A DNA stretch of 64,000 nt from Serratia liquefaciens (GCA_012719855.1 JAAXZN010000049.1:1-64000), one strand, 5' to 3'; numbered from the stretch's first letter, positions 9,415 to 20,038 are shown. Translations and numbers: made by a program. Notes: generated by a model from the letters alone, not told the origin.

Positions 9415-11067
9415 TTACTGGGGATAAGGTACCCAATCGCCGCCGTTTAGCCGGATGTAAGGCTTGCCTTGGTATTGCATCACGATGGCGTTGTCATTCT
9501 CGGAAATGACCGCCGTCTGCGGCAGGTTCTGCGTCAGCGCCTGCCAGTCTACGCTCGGCGCGGTGAAGGCCTTGCCGTCCACCAAGCGAGAAACCAGCTC
9601 GGAAAGCGCCAGGTAGCTGCTTGGCGTTTTGACCTGCAGCGGGCTGCCCTGATGCGGCGCTTTCATACCCACCAGTTTGATGCCCACCGGCGTATGGGTA
9701 ATGTTCGGGCTGGGAATATCGCGCAGGCCGGACATCTGCATTTTGTCGCCTACCAGTGCCGCGCCGTGTTCCGGCACAATCACCACCATCACCTTGCGGC
9801 CGGATTTTTCCAGTTGTTCCAGGAAGGTGTTCAACTGATCGAACAATTTCTGCGCCCGGGGTTGATAGTCCGCGCTCTTGTTCGAACCGACAAAACGGTT
9901 ACCGTCATGCAGCGGAATGATGTTGAAGAAGGTGGCGCTGCGGCTATCACCGGCCTTTTGCTGCTGATCCTGCCAGCGGGTGAGCAGTTCCAGATCGTTG
10001 TATATCGGTTCGCCGTCAAACGAAGCCAGCTCATTGCCGATCCCGGCCTGAGACATCAGCGGGGCCTGCATATCACCCTGTTCGCGCAGCTCTTTCAGGA
10101 AGTTGCCGAACACGCCGGAGTGATCCAGCATCAGCTGCTCTTTGAAGCCCAGCTTGGCAAGGTTATCAAACAGATAGCACTGCTGATTGACCGGCTGATA
10201 CAAATCGTGATGCGAAGGCTGACCGCAGCTGGCGCGTAACAGACGAATTGCCGCCGGGCCGCTGTAGGCGGTTGCCGAGTTGAAGTTGTCGAACATGATG
10301 TCCATCTTCGACCACAGCGGGTGGTTTTCCAGTTTTACCGCGTCCATGTCGGCCCAGGCCAGCGAACAGATATTGATCACCAGCAGGTCAAACGGCTGAG
10401 CATCGGCAGGCAGGCTGGCCGGGAAGGCGGTAACGCGGGTTTTTTCTTTGTCGTAGAACTGGTTCAGATAGGCCGTCAGGTTGGCGCTGGTGGGGGGCGC
10501 GCTGTCTGCCGGTGCGCTGTCGCCCCCGGCAGCCGGGGCTGTCGTCGCCGGAGTGCTGCTGGTGGATGCACTGGTGCCGGCCGGCAGCAATGACACGGCC
10601 GGGCCAGCAATGTTGACCAGGTTCAGCCACACCAGCGCGGCAACGGTGAATACCGTAACCCGTACCCACTGGGCCAGAAACAGGTAGGCAATCAGCATCA
10701 CAAAGGCGGCGCCGACCATCTGCCAATTGATAAAGCGATTTATCAGCTCCAGCAGATACTGGGCGCTGAAGCCGGTCAATTGCGAACCCTGGCTCATGAT
10801 GCTGTTGATGCCGGGCAGCCAGGTATCGTGATAGAACAGCGCAATCCCAATCGGGATCGCCACGTAATGACGCCAGCGGTGCAGGCGCATCGCCGGTATC
10901 GGCATCAGCAGAAACGCCATGAACACCAGGTTGGGCAAGGCATGGAAGTTCAGGTAGCCGAACCACAGCAGGGCGAATTTGACCAGGAAGTAGTAGTTCC
11001 AGCCGCCCAGCCCACGCCAGTAGCGCCACAGGGAGTTATCGGATTGCGGGTTGTTTGTTGGCTTCAT
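9415..11067 (-). CDS. bcsG: Cellulose phosphoethanolamine transferase BcsG
   Basis: This 550-residue inner-membrane enzyme transfers phosphoethanolamine from phosphatidylethanolamine to nascent cellulose in the periplasm. About five N-terminal membrane helices occupy residues 25-165. A low-complexity Ala/Ser/Thr/Pro linker (about 165-200) leads to the alkaline-phosphatase-like periplasmic domain. Visible landmarks are LLVINICSLAWADMD, which opens that domain, and the metal-site segment VIVPEHGAAL. It starts four bases inside the end of bcsF and is the last gene of the bcsEFG operon. The EFG genes define the class II cellulose system of enterics. Confidence 0.95.
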   Translation of the reverse strand: MKPTNNPQSDNSLWRYWRGLGGWNYYFLVKFALLWFGYLNFHALPNLVFMAFLLMPIPAMRLHRWRHYVAIPIGIALFYHDTWLPGINSIMSQGSQLTGFSAQYLLELINRFINWQMVGAAFVMLIAYLFLAQWVRVTVFTVAALVWLNLVNIAGPAVSLLPAGTSASTSSTPATTAPAAGGDSAPADSAPPTSANLTAYLNQFYDKEKTRVTAFPASLPADAQPFDLLVINICSLAWADMDAVKLENHPLWSKMDIMFDNFNSATAYSGPAAIRLLRASCGQPSHHDLYQPVNQQCYLFDNLAKLGFKEQLMLDHSGVFGNFLKELREQGDMQAPLMSQAGIGNELASFDGEPIYNDLELLTRWQDQQQKAGDSRSATFFNIIPLHDGNRFVGSNKSADYQPRAQKLFDQLNTFLEQLEKSGRKVMVVIVPEHGAALVGDKMQMSGLRDIPSPNITHTPVGIKLVGMKAPHQGSPLQVKTPSSYLALSELVSRLVDGKAFTAPSVDWQALTQNLPQTAVISENDNAIVMQYQGKPYIRLNGGDWVPYPQ

Positions 11068-11267
11068 GGCTGTTTCTTACGCTTAATCTGAGAAGAAGAC
11101 CCTTCGCGCACCCATAATCCGATGGATTTTAAATAGCGCGGTGATAACAACAGGTTTTGCCAGTACTGACGCCAGTGCGGGAAACGCCGGTGAAAGGCAT
11201 AACCCAACGGGATAAAAATAACGGCGCACAGAATAATCAGTTGCACAATGTCGTTAAGATTCAACAT
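11064..11267 (-). CDS. bcsF: Small membrane protein BcsF
   Basis: This 67-residue protein has one N-terminal membrane helix (about residues 8-26, IVQLIILCAVIFIPLGYAF) and a basic cytoplasmic tail rich in Arg and Lys. In E. coli BcsF recruits BcsE to the membrane and supports BcsG. It overlaps the end of bcsE by 14 bases and the start of bcsG by four, so all three genes are translationally coupled. Confidence 0.93.
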   Translation of the reverse strand: MLNLNDIVQLIILCAVIFIPLGYAFHRRFPHWRQYWQNLLLSPRYLKSIGLWVREGSSSQIKRKKQP

Positions 11268-12822
11268 GCTTATTCTCCCGTACGCCAGTCGTCAGCGTGA
11301 AGGCCACCGGTTGACGACGCTCCTGAGGGCGGTCTGCCGCGCTGGCGGCCTGGCGTGGCGCAGCCGTTGAGGTTGCCGCAGGCAACGGAATATTGGCGTT
11401 GTGCGCCAGCCGTTTGATTTCTGAAATAATATCCACATCCTGGTGCCACACCACCCGGTTACTGAAGGCTTCATCCACCGGCAGACGAAAAATGAATTTC
11501 AGTGCGGTATCCAGATCGTTGATCCGGCAGGTGGAGAGGAACAGCACCAGCCGGCCTTGCACCACGGTCATCACGTCGCCGAAGCGCCGCAAAAAACACA
11601 GGGTCATCGCCTGTTCGGCGCGCAATCCAGGTACCGGACGTAGCGCGACCATCACGCCTTTGCCGTCTTCCGGCAGCAGCGTGTTGCCCATCAGCGAAAT
11701 CACCGCCTGACTAAAATCGTCCGGCCGCATGTAACCCTTCAGTTGCAGCGGGCGCAGCCCGGCCAGCAGGGCATCGATATCTGCCGGAACGTGGCGGGAG
11801 AAGCGTTGCCCCTGGATCCCCTCAAGCATGGTCAAAAAACGCGATAACGGTGCCACGTGTGGCACAATCAGATTGGCGCCGCAGGCCAACAGCAGACGTT
11901 CGTCGCTGTAGCGCAGGCTGGCGCTCATCTCGCGCACGACAATTTTCAGGCCGTTGCCGCGTTGACGGCGCAGGCTGTGAATTTGATGCGCCAGCGCATC
12001 GATTTCATCGCTTTGATACAGGGCAAAAATCAGCGTTGCCGAGAGCGTCAACATGCCGTGTTGCGCCAGCTGCGCATTGGTTTCCAGCAGTTGCCAGTTG
12101 GCCGAGAGCGGTGGTGCGCCTTCAAGAATGCTCCGTTGGGCCAGATAGCGCCCTTCATCGCTGCGGATTGAGGTCGGAGAAGGTTTGTTGCTGTCGTCGT
12201 CACCCTGCCAGCCGTGTTCGCCGGCATATAACGTCAGCAGCTGGTTGGCGTTGATGCCGTTTTCGGTGCTCCACCAGTTAACCAGATACTGTGCGCTGTC
12301 CTGCTGCCACTGCAGGCTGGCCAACCCGTTAAGGATCCGGTGTTGGGTACTGAGTTGTCCTTTGAGTTTATTCACGCCGCCGCCGTGGCTGAGGATCAGC
12401 AGCGTGCAGCCTTGTCGGCGCAGCCAGGCCGCGGTGGCGCGGGTCCAGTCACGCAGCTCTTCACGGGTGAAGGTCTGCCATAAACTGGCGTGGGCCAACA
12501 GAATCAATAGGCGATTTTGCGGTTTTAGGGCGCGCATCAGATCGTCGCCCAAGTGCAGCAGCGCCGCTTTTTTCTCGGGTAACTGGTACAGCGGGATTTT
12601 TTTCAATGCGGGCGAGGCCAGTTCCGCCAGCAACCCGTCGGGTTTTTCGCCGCTGCAAATCAACGCCACCTGGCTGGTCGCAGCCTGGGCAGCTAAAGTT
12701 TGCTGGCAGAGCAGGTTGGCATCGGTCTGACGGTCGACATTCACCCAATACAACCCCGGGGCTTGCATGACAGACAGTTCTTCCCAAATCTGCCGAACAC
12801 CTAATGAGAAAGATTGCGCCAT
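11254..12822 (-). CDS. bcsE: c-di-GMP-binding cellulose regulator BcsE
   Basis: This cytosolic protein (522 residues from the chosen start) needs c-di-GMP for maximal cellulose synthesis. The C-terminal GIL domain carries the RxGD c-di-GMP motif as RFGD, shortly before the conserved LVLFLSTCRINDLDTAL segment. The N-terminal part is the receiver/ATPase-like scaffold that binds BcsR-BcsQ and BcsF. The start at 12822 (MAQSFSLGVRQIWEEL) aligns with the start of E. coli BcsE (523 residues). The frame stays open to an ATG at 12903, but the extra 27 residues have no family counterpart. Neither start has a strong ribosome site. The gene is transcribed divergently from bcsRQABZC. Confidence 0.92.
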   Translation of the reverse strand: MAQSFSLGVRQIWEELSVMQAPGLYWVNVDRQTDANLLCQQTLAAQAATSQVALICSGEKPDGLLAELASPALKKIPLYQLPEKKAALLHLGDDLMRALKPQNRLLILLAHASLWQTFTREELRDWTRATAAWLRRQGCTLLILSHGGGVNKLKGQLSTQHRILNGLASLQWQQDSAQYLVNWWSTENGINANQLLTLYAGEHGWQGDDDSNKPSPTSIRSDEGRYLAQRSILEGAPPLSANWQLLETNAQLAQHGMLTLSATLIFALYQSDEIDALAHQIHSLRRQRGNGLKIVVREMSASLRYSDERLLLACGANLIVPHVAPLSRFLTMLEGIQGQRFSRHVPADIDALLAGLRPLQLKGYMRPDDFSQAVISLMGNTLLPEDGKGVMVALRPVPGLRAEQAMTLCFLRRFGDVMTVVQGRLVLFLSTCRINDLDTALKFIFRLPVDEAFSNRVVWHQDVDIISEIKRLAHNANIPLPAATSTAAPRQAASAADRPQERRQPVAFTLTTGVRENKHVES

Positions 12823-12903
12823 AGGATATTTTTCTACTTTCGTTGAAAGTGTCGTCGCGGCCCACTGAGTATAGCTATTCGGCCATCCTGTCATTGGGAA
12901 CAA

Positions 12904-13022
12904 TAATAAAAAAATTAAAACCCGCCATGTACTAATATTTGTTGAGAATCATCTTATTGGCCATGTATTTTTTTACCGTTGCTATAGTTATTAACATTAG
13001 CCTATTTTTTTAAGGCGGCAGA
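12904..13022. promoter_or_regulatory. Divergent control region between bcsEFG and bcsRQABZC
   Basis: This 119-base AT-rich spacer (about 200 if bcsE starts at 12822) must hold the promoters of both cellulose operons. TATAGT near 12984 is a plausible -10 for bcsR, with a ribosome site AAGGCGG just before its ATG at 13023. No operator is recognised. Confidence 0.45.
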
Positions 13023-13214
13023 ATGAATAATCAATTAACGCGCTTTCATGCGGTGGCCCCATCGGAAACTCAGGACGATTTGCTGGCGCTCAGTCAGGCA
13101 TTTTCGCTGCCAAAATTAAGCTATGTCGATATCGCACGTCAGGAGCGGTTAACGCAGATGATGGCCAACTGGCCGCTGCTGGCTGAATTGGCGCAGACCA
13201 CGGGGAGCCGTTAG
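13023..13214 (+). CDS. bcsR: Cellulose biosynthesis protein BcsR
   Basis: This 63-residue cytosolic protein belongs to the BcsR (YhjR) family and is recognised by the central DDLLALSQAFSLPKLSYVDIA segment. In E. coli it binds BcsQ and together they regulate assembly of the synthase. AAGGCGG precedes the ATG. It lies three bases before bcsQ and opens the operon. Confidence 0.92.
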   Translation: MNNQLTRFHAVAPSETQDDLLALSQAFSLPKLSYVDIARQERLTQMMANWPLLAELAQTTGSR

Positions 13215-13217
13215 TTT

Positions 13218-13955
13218 ATGCCAGTGATTGCTCTGCAGGGGTTGCGAGGCGGGATGGGGGCGACGTCGGTCACCGCGGCGCTCGCGTGGGCATTACAGCA
13301 ACTGGGCGAGTCGGTATTGGCGATTGATTTTGCGCCGGATAACCTGCTGCGTCTGCATTTTAATACGCCATTCGAGCTGGCACGGGGTTGGGCCCGGGCC
13401 GAACAGGACGGGGGCGATTGGCAACAGGGCGCGATGCGCTACTGTGAAAACCTCGACTTTCTCCCCTTTGGCCAGCTCACCCTGGCGGAACGGTTGAATG
13501 TACAACAATCTTGTCGGCAGCAGCCTGCCCGCTGGCAGGACAATCTGGCGCAGTTAAACGCCGGAGCACAGTACAACTGGATCCTGATGGATCTCCCGGC
13601 GGATGATGCGACGCTGGCTCAGCAGGCGTTGGCGGTGGCGGATTGTGTGTTCATGCTGATTGCCCCGGATGCCAACTGCCAGGTGCGGCTGCACCAGCAA
13701 GCGTTGCCGGAAGGCTGCCGTTTCCTGATTAACCACTATTTCGCCGCCAGCCGGCTTCAGCAGGATTTACACCAGCTGTGGCTGCAAACGCTGGGCGGAT
13801 TGCTGCCGGTGGTGATCCACCGCGATGAGGCGATGGCTGAGGCCCTGGCGGTGAAACAGCCTTTGGGAGAATACCGGCCGGAGAGCCTGGCTGCGGATGA
13901 AGTGCTGACGCTGGCAAACTGGTGTTTGATCAACCTGAAAGAGACGGCGTCATGA
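13218..13955 (+). CDS. bcsQ: Cellulose biosynthesis protein BcsQ, MinD/ParA-like
   Basis: This 245-residue SIMIBI ATPase-fold protein is needed for polar localisation and assembly of the cellulose machinery. The P-loop is degenerate: LRGGMGATS stands where MinD proteins have KGGxGKT, so both signature lysines are missing. E. coli BcsQ also deviates here, so this is a family trait and not a mutation. Other conserved parts are LAIDFAPDNLLRL and MDLPADDATL. The last codons overlap the bcsA start as ATGA. Confidence 0.93.
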   Translation: MPVIALQGLRGGMGATSVTAALAWALQQLGESVLAIDFAPDNLLRLHFNTPFELARGWARAEQDGGDWQQGAMRYCENLDFLPFGQLTLAERLNVQQSCRQQPARWQDNLAQLNAGAQYNWILMDLPADDATLAQQALAVADCVFMLIAPDANCQVRLHQQALPEGCRFLINHYFAASRLQQDLHQLWLQTLGGLLPVVIHRDEAMAEALAVKQPLGEYRPESLAADEVLTLANWCLINLKETAS

Positions 13956-16555
13956 GCCGGGTGTTGAACCTGCTGCTGGTGCCGCCGGTCCATCAGGCGG
14001 TGCAGGCGCGTTACCGTGCTTACCGTCGTCATGGCTCGTCGGCGTTCACCGCCTTTTTCACCACGCTGCTGGTGGCGTTGGGCTGGACTTTCCTGCGTTT
14101 CGAGTCTCCCGGCTGGCAACGGCTGAGGGCCGCGCGCAGCTACTGGTTCCCGCATCTGTCTTCCAGTCGTCCGCGGCCGGCGGATGCGCTGCGCTATCTG
14201 GTGCAAGGGTTGTGGCTGCTGGTGTTCCGCACCGACCGTGAACCTGTGGCCCGCCATCGTTTCGCTGGCTGGCGGCGCTTGCAATTGCGTTACGCACAGT
14301 GGCTGCAAACCCTTCCTCAGCGGCTGGAAAGCGCCGGGCTGGAGCAGCGTTCGGTCGAGCGCCTTGGCCGGATGAGCCAGCGTATGCGTCGCCTGCTGTT
14401 TATCATTGTCGGCGTGCTGGCGGCAATCCTCGCCATACTCTGTATTTCGCAACCGTTCGATCTGCCGGCGCAGTTTGTGTTTGTAGTGCTGCTGTGGGGC
14501 ATCGCCATGGTGGTGCGCCGGGTACCGGGCCGGCTGCCGGGGCTGATGTTGATCGTGCTGTCGCTGACCGTCTCCTGCCGCTACCTGTGGTGGCGCTATA
14601 CCGCCACCTTGAACTGGGACGATCCGCTCAGCCTGACCTGCGGTCTGCTGCTGCTGATTGCGGAAACCTATGCCTGGGTGGTGCTGGTGTTGGGGTATTT
14701 CCAAACCGTCTGGCCGCTGAATCGCCAACCGGTGCCGATGCCCGCCGACAGCGCCACCTGGCCGACAATTGATCTGCTGGTGCCGACCTACAACGAAGAC
14801 CTGGGGGTGGTGAAGCCCACCATCTACGCCGCGCTGGGCATCGACTGGCCGAAAGAGAAAGTCAGTATTTACATCCTCGATGACGGTAACCGGCCAGAAT
14901 TCAAGGCCTTCGCCGAAGAGGTCGGGGTGAAGTATATCGCCCGACCTACCCATGAACATGCCAAGGCCGGCAACATCAATAACGCGCTGAAACAGGCCAC
15001 CGGCGAGTTTGTCGCGATTTTCGACTGCGACCACGTGCCGACGCGCTCGTTCCTGCAACTGACCATGGGCTGGTTCTTCAAAGACAAAAAGCTGGCGATG
15101 CTGCAGACCCCACACCACTTCTTCTCGCCGGATCCGTTTGAACGCAACCTGGGGCGCTTTCGTCAGACGCCGAACGAAGGCACGCTGTTCTATGGCCTGG
15201 TGCAGGACGGCAACGATATGTGGGACGCGACCTTCTTCTGCGGCTCCTGCGCGATCCTGCGCCGCAGTGCGCTGGACGAAATCGGCGGTATCGCGGTGGA
15301 AACCGTCACCGAAGATGCCCATACCTCCTTGCGTTTGCATCGCCGTGGACACACCTCGGCCTATATCCGTATTCCACAGGCGGCGGGGCTGGCGACCGAG
15401 AGCCTGTCGGCGCACATTGGCCAGCGCATTCGCTGGGCGCGCGGCATGGTGCAAATCTTCCGGCTGGATAATCCGCTGTTAGGCAAGGGACTGAAGCTGG
15501 CGCAGCGGCTATGTTATGCCAACGCCATGCTGCATTTCTTGTCCGGCATTCCCCGCCTGATCTTCCTGACCGCGCCCTTGGCCTTTCTGCTGCTGCATGC
15601 CTATATCATCTTCGCGCCGGCGTTGGCGATCGCGCTGTACGTTTTGCCGCATATGATCCACGCCAGCCTGACCAACTCGCGCATTCAGGGGAAATACCGC
15701 CACTCGTTCTGGAGCGAGATCTACGAGACGGTTTTGGCCTGGTATATCGCCCGACCCACTACGGTGGCGCTGTTCAATCCGCACAAAGGCAAATTCAACG
15801 TCACCGCCAAAGGCGGACTGGTGGAGGAAGAGCACGTCGACTGGGTGATCACCCGGCCCTATATGTTCCTGGTGATCCTGAATCTGGCCTGGCTGGTCTT
15901 CGGCGTCTGGCGGTTAGGTTACGGTCCGACCGATGAAATCATGACGGTCATCATCAGCCTGGTGTGGGTGCTGTACAACATGACCATTCTCGGCGGCGCG
16001 GTGGCGGTGGCGGTCGAGGCCAAGCAGGTGCGCCAGGCACACCGGGTAGAGATTGCCATGCCGGCCGCCATTGCCCGTGCTGACGGCCACCTGTTCCCCT
16101 GCACGCTGCGCGATTATTCCGATGGTGGGGTGGGCATCGAGATGCGTGTCGCGGATGCATTGAAAGACGGCGACAAAGTGTCGCTGCTGCTCAAGCGCGG
16201 GCAGCAGGAATACAGCTTCCCGTGCGTAGTGACGCGCGCCTTCGGTAGCAAGGTTGGGATCCGCATGGTTTCCATGACCACCCGTGAACACATTGATTTT
16301 ATTCAGTGCACCTTTGCTCGCGCCGATACCTGGGCGCTGTGGCAGGACGGATTCCCTGAAGATAAACCAATCGAAAGCCTGCGCGACGTTCTGGCGCTGG
16401 GCTTCCGGGGTTACGTACGTATGGCGGATTACGCACCGCCGATGGTGCGCCGCCTGCTGGTCGGGTTCACGACGCTGATCGCGTGGGGGGTGTCATTTAT
16501 CCCGCACGGCGTTGGCAGAGCTCCGGCCTTCAGCCAAAAAGAGACAGTGGTATAG
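13952..16555 (+). CDS. bcsA: Cellulose synthase catalytic subunit BcsA (UDP-forming)
   Basis: This 867-residue inner-membrane GT2 glycosyltransferase polymerises UDP-glucose into beta-1,4-glucan and threads it through its own channel. It has N-terminal helices, then the GT domain with DDGN (about residue 310), DCDH (about 359), TED (about 453) and QRIRW (about 491). More helices follow, then a C-terminal PilZ domain (about 696-790) with the c-di-GMP motifs RQAHR and DYSDGG. The start is ATG 13952, overlapping the bcsQ stop. The frame is open to 13922, but that extension is inside bcsQ. All catalytic and allosteric motifs are present, so the enzyme should be active and c-di-GMP dependent. Confidence 0.97.
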   Translation: MSRVLNLLLVPPVHQAVQARYRAYRRHGSSAFTAFFTTLLVALGWTFLRFESPGWQRLRAARSYWFPHLSSSRPRPADALRYLVQGLWLLVFRTDREPVARHRFAGWRRLQLRYAQWLQTLPQRLESAGLEQRSVERLGRMSQRMRRLLFIIVGVLAAILAILCISQPFDLPAQFVFVVLLWGIAMVVRRVPGRLPGLMLIVLSLTVSCRYLWWRYTATLNWDDPLSLTCGLLLLIAETYAWVVLVLGYFQTVWPLNRQPVPMPADSATWPTIDLLVPTYNEDLGVVKPTIYAALGIDWPKEKVSIYILDDGNRPEFKAFAEEVGVKYIARPTHEHAKAGNINNALKQATGEFVAIFDCDHVPTRSFLQLTMGWFFKDKKLAMLQTPHHFFSPDPFERNLGRFRQTPNEGTLFYGLVQDGNDMWDATFFCGSCAILRRSALDEIGGIAVETVTEDAHTSLRLHRRGHTSAYIRIPQAAGLATESLSAHIGQRIRWARGMVQIFRLDNPLLGKGLKLAQRLCYANAMLHFLSGIPRLIFLTAPLAFLLLHAYIIFAPALAIALYVLPHMIHASLTNSRIQGKYRHSFWSEIYETVLAWYIARPTTVALFNPHKGKFNVTAKGGLVEEEHVDWVITRPYMFLVILNLAWLVFGVWRLGYGPTDEIMTVIISLVWVLYNMTILGGAVAVAVEAKQVRQAHRVEIAMPAAIARADGHLFPCTLRDYSDGGVGIEMRVADALKDGDKVSLLLKRGQQEYSFPCVVTRAFGSKVGIRMVSMTTREHIDFIQCTFARADTWALWQDGFPEDKPIESLRDVLALGFRGYVRMADYAPPMVRRLLVGFTTLIAWGVSFIPHGVGRAPAFSQKETVV

Positions 16556-16610
16556 GCAAACCGCCCGCTCACTCGCCTGGCTTTCAGGCTATAACATTGA
16601 TGATGATACG

Positions 16611-18920
16611 ATGACGAGAAAAATAACCTGGTTTACCGCCCTGGCCTTAGGCATCAGCACCTTGTCTCAGGCTGAAACCGCCACCGCGCCAACCGTGGCC
16701 GCACAGCCGCCGGTGAATGTGCCTGCCGATGCGTCGGTCACCACGCCAATGGGGTCGGCCGCGCCGGTGGATCCGAATGCGCCGGTGCGCGACGTGCAAT
16801 TGCCTTTCGCCACTATTGCCCCGCCGCCGGGGACCTTTACCCTGCGCGGAACCCGACCGGATGGTCAGGTTGAATTTGGCGTGCGCAGCGATGAAGTGGT
16901 ATCGCAGGCGATGCTTGATCTGGAGTTCACCCCGTCACCGTCGCTGATCCCGGTTGAATCGCACGTCAAGGTGTACCTCAATGATGAATTGATGGGGGTA
17001 ACCACCCTCGCCAAAGAGCAGCTCGGCAAGCCGAATCGTATCCAAATGGCGATAGATCCTCGCTATATCACCGATTTTAACCGCGTGCGGCTGGTGTTTG
17101 TCGGTCATTACCAGAACATCTGCGAAAACCCGGCCAGCACCACCTTGTGGCTGGAGGTCAGTAAATCCAGCTCGTTGAACCTGCGCTTCCAGACCCTGCC
17201 GGTGAAGAACGAGCTATCGCATTTCCCGGAGCCGTTTTTCGACAGCCGCGACAACCGTCCGCTGACCTTGCCGATGGTGTTTGCCGGCCAGCCGGATATT
17301 ACCCAGCAGCGCGCGGCGGGCATTTTGGCTTCGTGGTTCGGCAGCAAAGCGCAGTGGCGCGGCCAGTCGTTCCCTACGCTGTACAACAAGTTGCCTGAAC
17401 AGCATGCCATCGTCTTCGCTACCAACAAGCAGCGCCCGGACTTCCTGCGGGATTATCCGGCGGTCAACGGGCCGACGGTGGAGATGATCAGCCATCCGGA
17501 TAACCCGTACATCAAACTGCTGCTGGTACAGGGGCGTGATGACAACGATCTGATCACCGCGGTGAAAGGTATCGCGCAGGGCAACATTCTGTTCCGTGGT
17601 CAAAACGTCACGGTGGATAAGGTCGAACAGCTGGCTCCACGTCAGCCCTACGATGCGCCTAACTGGGTGCGCACCGATCGGCCGATGACCTTTGCCGAGC
17701 TGCAGCAGTACGCTGAGCAATTGCAAACCAGCGGCATCGAACCGGGCCCCATTTCGTTGACCATGAACTTGCCGCCGGACCTGTTCCTGATCCGCAGCAC
17801 CGGCATCGATATGCACCTGAAATACCGCTACACCGCGCCGCGCATTCAGGACGGTTCACGGCTGAGCGTCAGCCTGAACAATCAGTTCGTCCAGGCTTAT
17901 TCGCTGGTACCGGAGCACGAGCAGGGTGCCCAGTTGCTGCGCTTGCCGCTCACCCAGGGGCTGATCGACTCGGATAAAAACGTCAATATTCCGGCGCTGC
18001 GTCTGGGGGCGACCAACCAACTGCGTTTCGATTTTGACTACACCACGCTGCTGGCCAGTGGCGCGGAAGGACGTTGTGAAACCTACTCCTTTACCGCTAA
18101 CCATGCGGTGATCGACGGTGCCTCGACCATTGATTTCTCCGGTTACCGCCACTTTATGGCGATGCCGGACCTGCGGGCCTTCGCCAATGCCGGTTTCCCC
18201 TTCAGTCGGCTGGCCGATCTGTCGCAAACCCTGGTGCTGGTGAACAAGCAGCCACAGCCGCCGCAGGTCAGCGCCTTGCTGAACGCGATGGGCATCATCG
18301 GCGCGCAGACCGGTTACCCGGCGTTGGCGATGACGCTGAGTGACGACTGGTCGCAGGCCAAGGATCGGGATGCCGATATTTTGATGATCGGCACCATCCC
18401 CCCGGAGCTGAAGGACGACAAAAAGATCAGCCTGCTGGTGGACGCCACCCAGAGCTGGGTCAAACAACCGACGCGGCAGTTGCCGCTGCCGACCATGGAC
18501 GTGCTGGCAGAAGACACCAAGCCGGACAGCAAAACCACCATCAGCTCAGAAGGCGCGATGTCGGCGATTATCGGCGTGCAGTCGCCGTTTAACGATCAGC
18601 GCAGCATCGTGGCGTTGCTGGCCGACAGCCCGCGTGGCTATGACCTGTTGAACACCGCGCTGCTGGACAGCGGCAAACGTGCGGCGGTGTTTGGGTCGGT
18701 TGCGGTGATCCGTGAGTCGGGCGTGAACAGCCTGAGGGTGGGCGACGTTTATTATGTTGGCCATCTGCCATGGTGGGAACGTATCTGGCACGCGCTGTCG
18801 ACGCACCCGGTATGGCTGGCGGTGATCGCCGTGGTGGTAGTGGTGGTGCTGGCGCTGATGTTGTGGCGTGGCCTGAAGGCCTTCAGCCGCCGTCGCCTGT
18901 CACCTGAAGACCGGGATTGA
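16611..18920 (+). CDS. bcsB: Cellulose synthase regulatory subunit BcsB
   Basis: This 769-residue periplasmic partner of BcsA is anchored by one C-terminal helix (about 730-752, followed by [10 protein letters not shown]). The signal peptide covers [22 protein letters not shown]. Two carbohydrate-binding and two flavodoxin-like domains make up the periplasmic part. The start chosen, ATG 16611, places the signal peptide as in E. coli BcsB (779 residues). The frame is open upstream to 16512 inside bcsA, but that would bury the signal peptide. The gene begins 55 bases after the bcsA stop, and its stop TGA overlaps the bcsZ start. Confidence 0.95.
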   Translation: MTRKITWFTALALGISTLSQAETATAPTVAAQPPVNVPADASVTTPMGSAAPVDPNAPVRDVQLPFATIAPPPGTFTLRGTRPDGQVEFGVRSDEVVSQAMLDLEFTPSPSLIPVESHVKVYLNDELMGVTTLAKEQLGKPNRIQMAIDPRYITDFNRVRLVFVGHYQNICENPASTTLWLEVSKSSSLNLRFQTLPVKNELSHFPEPFFDSRDNRPLTLPMVFAGQPDITQQRAAGILASWFGSKAQWRGQSFPTLYNKLPEQHAIVFATNKQRPDFLRDYPAVNGPTVEMISHPDNPYIKLLLVQGRDDNDLITAVKGIAQGNILFRGQNVTVDKVEQLAPRQPYDAPNWVRTDRPMTFAELQQYAEQLQTSGIEPGPISLTMNLPPDLFLIRSTGIDMHLKYRYTAPRIQDGSRLSVSLNNQFVQAYSLVPEHEQGAQLLRLPLTQGLIDSDKNVNIPALRLGATNQLRFDFDYTTLLASGAEGRCETYSFTANHAVIDGASTIDFSGYRHFMAMPDLRAFANAGFPFSRLADLSQTLVLVNKQPQPPQVSALLNAMGIIGAQTGYPALAMTLSDDWSQAKDRDADILMIGTIPPELKDDKKISLLVDATQSWVKQPTRQLPLPTMDVLAEDTKPDSKTTISSEGAMSAIIGVQSPFNDQRSIVALLADSPRGYDLLNTALLDSGKRAAVFGSVAVIRESGVNSLRVGDVYYVGHLPWWERIWHALSTHPVWLAVIAVVVVVVLALMLWRGLKAFSRRRLSPEDRD

Positions 18921-20038
18921 TGACCATGCCTGCGCGGTTGAAACGTCTGACCTTCGGCATGCTGCTGCTGTGCTCGTTCAGCGCGGCCGCAGCCTGTGAA
19001 TGGCCGGCCTGGCAACAGTACAAACAGTTTTATATCAGCGAGCAGGGGCGGGTGATCGACCCGAGCAGTCCTGAGCGTATCACCACCTCGGAAGGTCAGA
19101 GTTACGGTTTATTCTTCGCCCTGGTGGCGAACGATCGGCCGGCATTCGACCTGTTGCTGGAGTGGACGGAAAACAATCTGGCCGCGGGCGATCTCAGTGC
19201 GCATTTGCCCGCCTGGCTGTGGGGTGAAAACGAACAAAAACAGTGGGCGGTGCTGGACAGCAATTCGGCATCCGATGCCGACCTGTGGATTGCCTACAAT
19301 CTGCTGGAAGCCGGTCGGCTGTGGAAAAGTCGCCGTTATCAAATCCTTGGCACGTTACTGCTGCAGCGTATTGCCCGCGAAGAGGTGGCAGATATTCCGG
19401 GGCTGGGGTTGATGCTGCTACCGGGCAAGGTGGGCTTTGTGGCGGAAGATCGCTGGCGCCTCAATCCGAGCTATCTGCCGCCGCAACTGCTGGCGCGTTT
19501 TGCCGTGCAAAATGGCCCATGGCGGAAAATGCAGCAAACCAACCAGCGGTTGTGGTTGGAAACCGCGCCGCACGGCTTTTCGCCGGACTGGGTGGTGTGG
19601 CAGGTCGGCAAAGGCTGGCAGCCGGATACCGTCAAACCGAATATCGGCAGTTATGACGCCATCCGGGTTTATTTGTGGGCGGGCATGCTGGCGGATGACG
19701 ACGAGCATAAGGCGGCGTTGATCAAGCAACTGCAACCTATGGCGCAGCTTACGGCTCAGCAAGGCGTGCCGCCGGAATACACCGACACCGCCAGCGGCAA
19801 AACCCGCGGCGATGGCCCGGTGGGTTTCTCCGCGTCGCTGTTGCCGATGCTGGCGAACCGGCCAGAGGCGTTGCAGGCGCAGCGCCAGCGCATCAAGCAA
19901 AACCCGCCTGGCGATCGGGCCTATTTCAGCGCCTCGCTGACGCTGTTCGGCCAGGGATGGGATCAACAACGTTATCGTTTTAATCGGCAGGGTGAACTTC
20001 AACCCTCCTGGGGCGGCCAATGCGTAACTTCCGAATAA
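18920..20038 (+). CDS. bcsZ: Periplasmic endo-1,4-beta-glucanase BcsZ (GH8)
   Basis: This secreted GH8 cellulase (372 residues) trims glucan during export. The signal peptide ends near SAAAA, and the mature protein starts [12 protein letters not shown]. The catalytic acid is in [12 protein letters not shown] and the catalytic base in [13 protein letters not shown]. The ATG at 18920 shares its A with the bcsB stop. The next ATG, at 18926, is equally possible, and a TTG also precedes at 18917. The gene overlaps bcsC by 19 bases. Confidence 0.94.
   Translation: MTMPARLKRLTFGMLLLCSFSAAAACEWPAWQQYKQFYISEQGRVIDPSSPERITTSEGQSYGLFFALVANDRPAFDLLLEWTENNLAAGDLSAHLPAWLWGENEQKQWAVLDSNSASDADLWIAYNLLEAGRLWKSRRYQILGTLLLQRIAREEVADIPGLGLMLLPGKVGFVAEDRWRLNPSYLPPQLLARFAVQNGPWRKMQQTNQRLWLETAPHGFSPDWVVWQVGKGWQPDTVKPNIGSYDAIRVYLWAGMLADDDEHKAALIKQLQPMAQLTAQQGVPPEYTDTASGKTRGDGPVGFSASLLPMLANRPEALQAQRQRIKQNPPGDRAYFSASLTLFGQGWDQQRYRFNRQGELQPSWGGQCVTSE

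Noticed and set aside
12822-12903. A longer BcsE starting at 12903
   Set aside because: The extra 27 residues have no counterpart in the family and no ribosome site precedes them.
13757-15454. A 565-codon open frame on the minus strand opposite bcsQ and bcsA
   Set aside because: It is antisense to two intact, conserved genes, rich in His, Arg and Gln as typical for the reverse frame of GC-rich coding DNA, and matches no family. Similar antisense frames opposite dppA (4137-4970), dppD (7123-8058), rep (30070-31164) and hemX (54173-55450) were dropped for the same reason.
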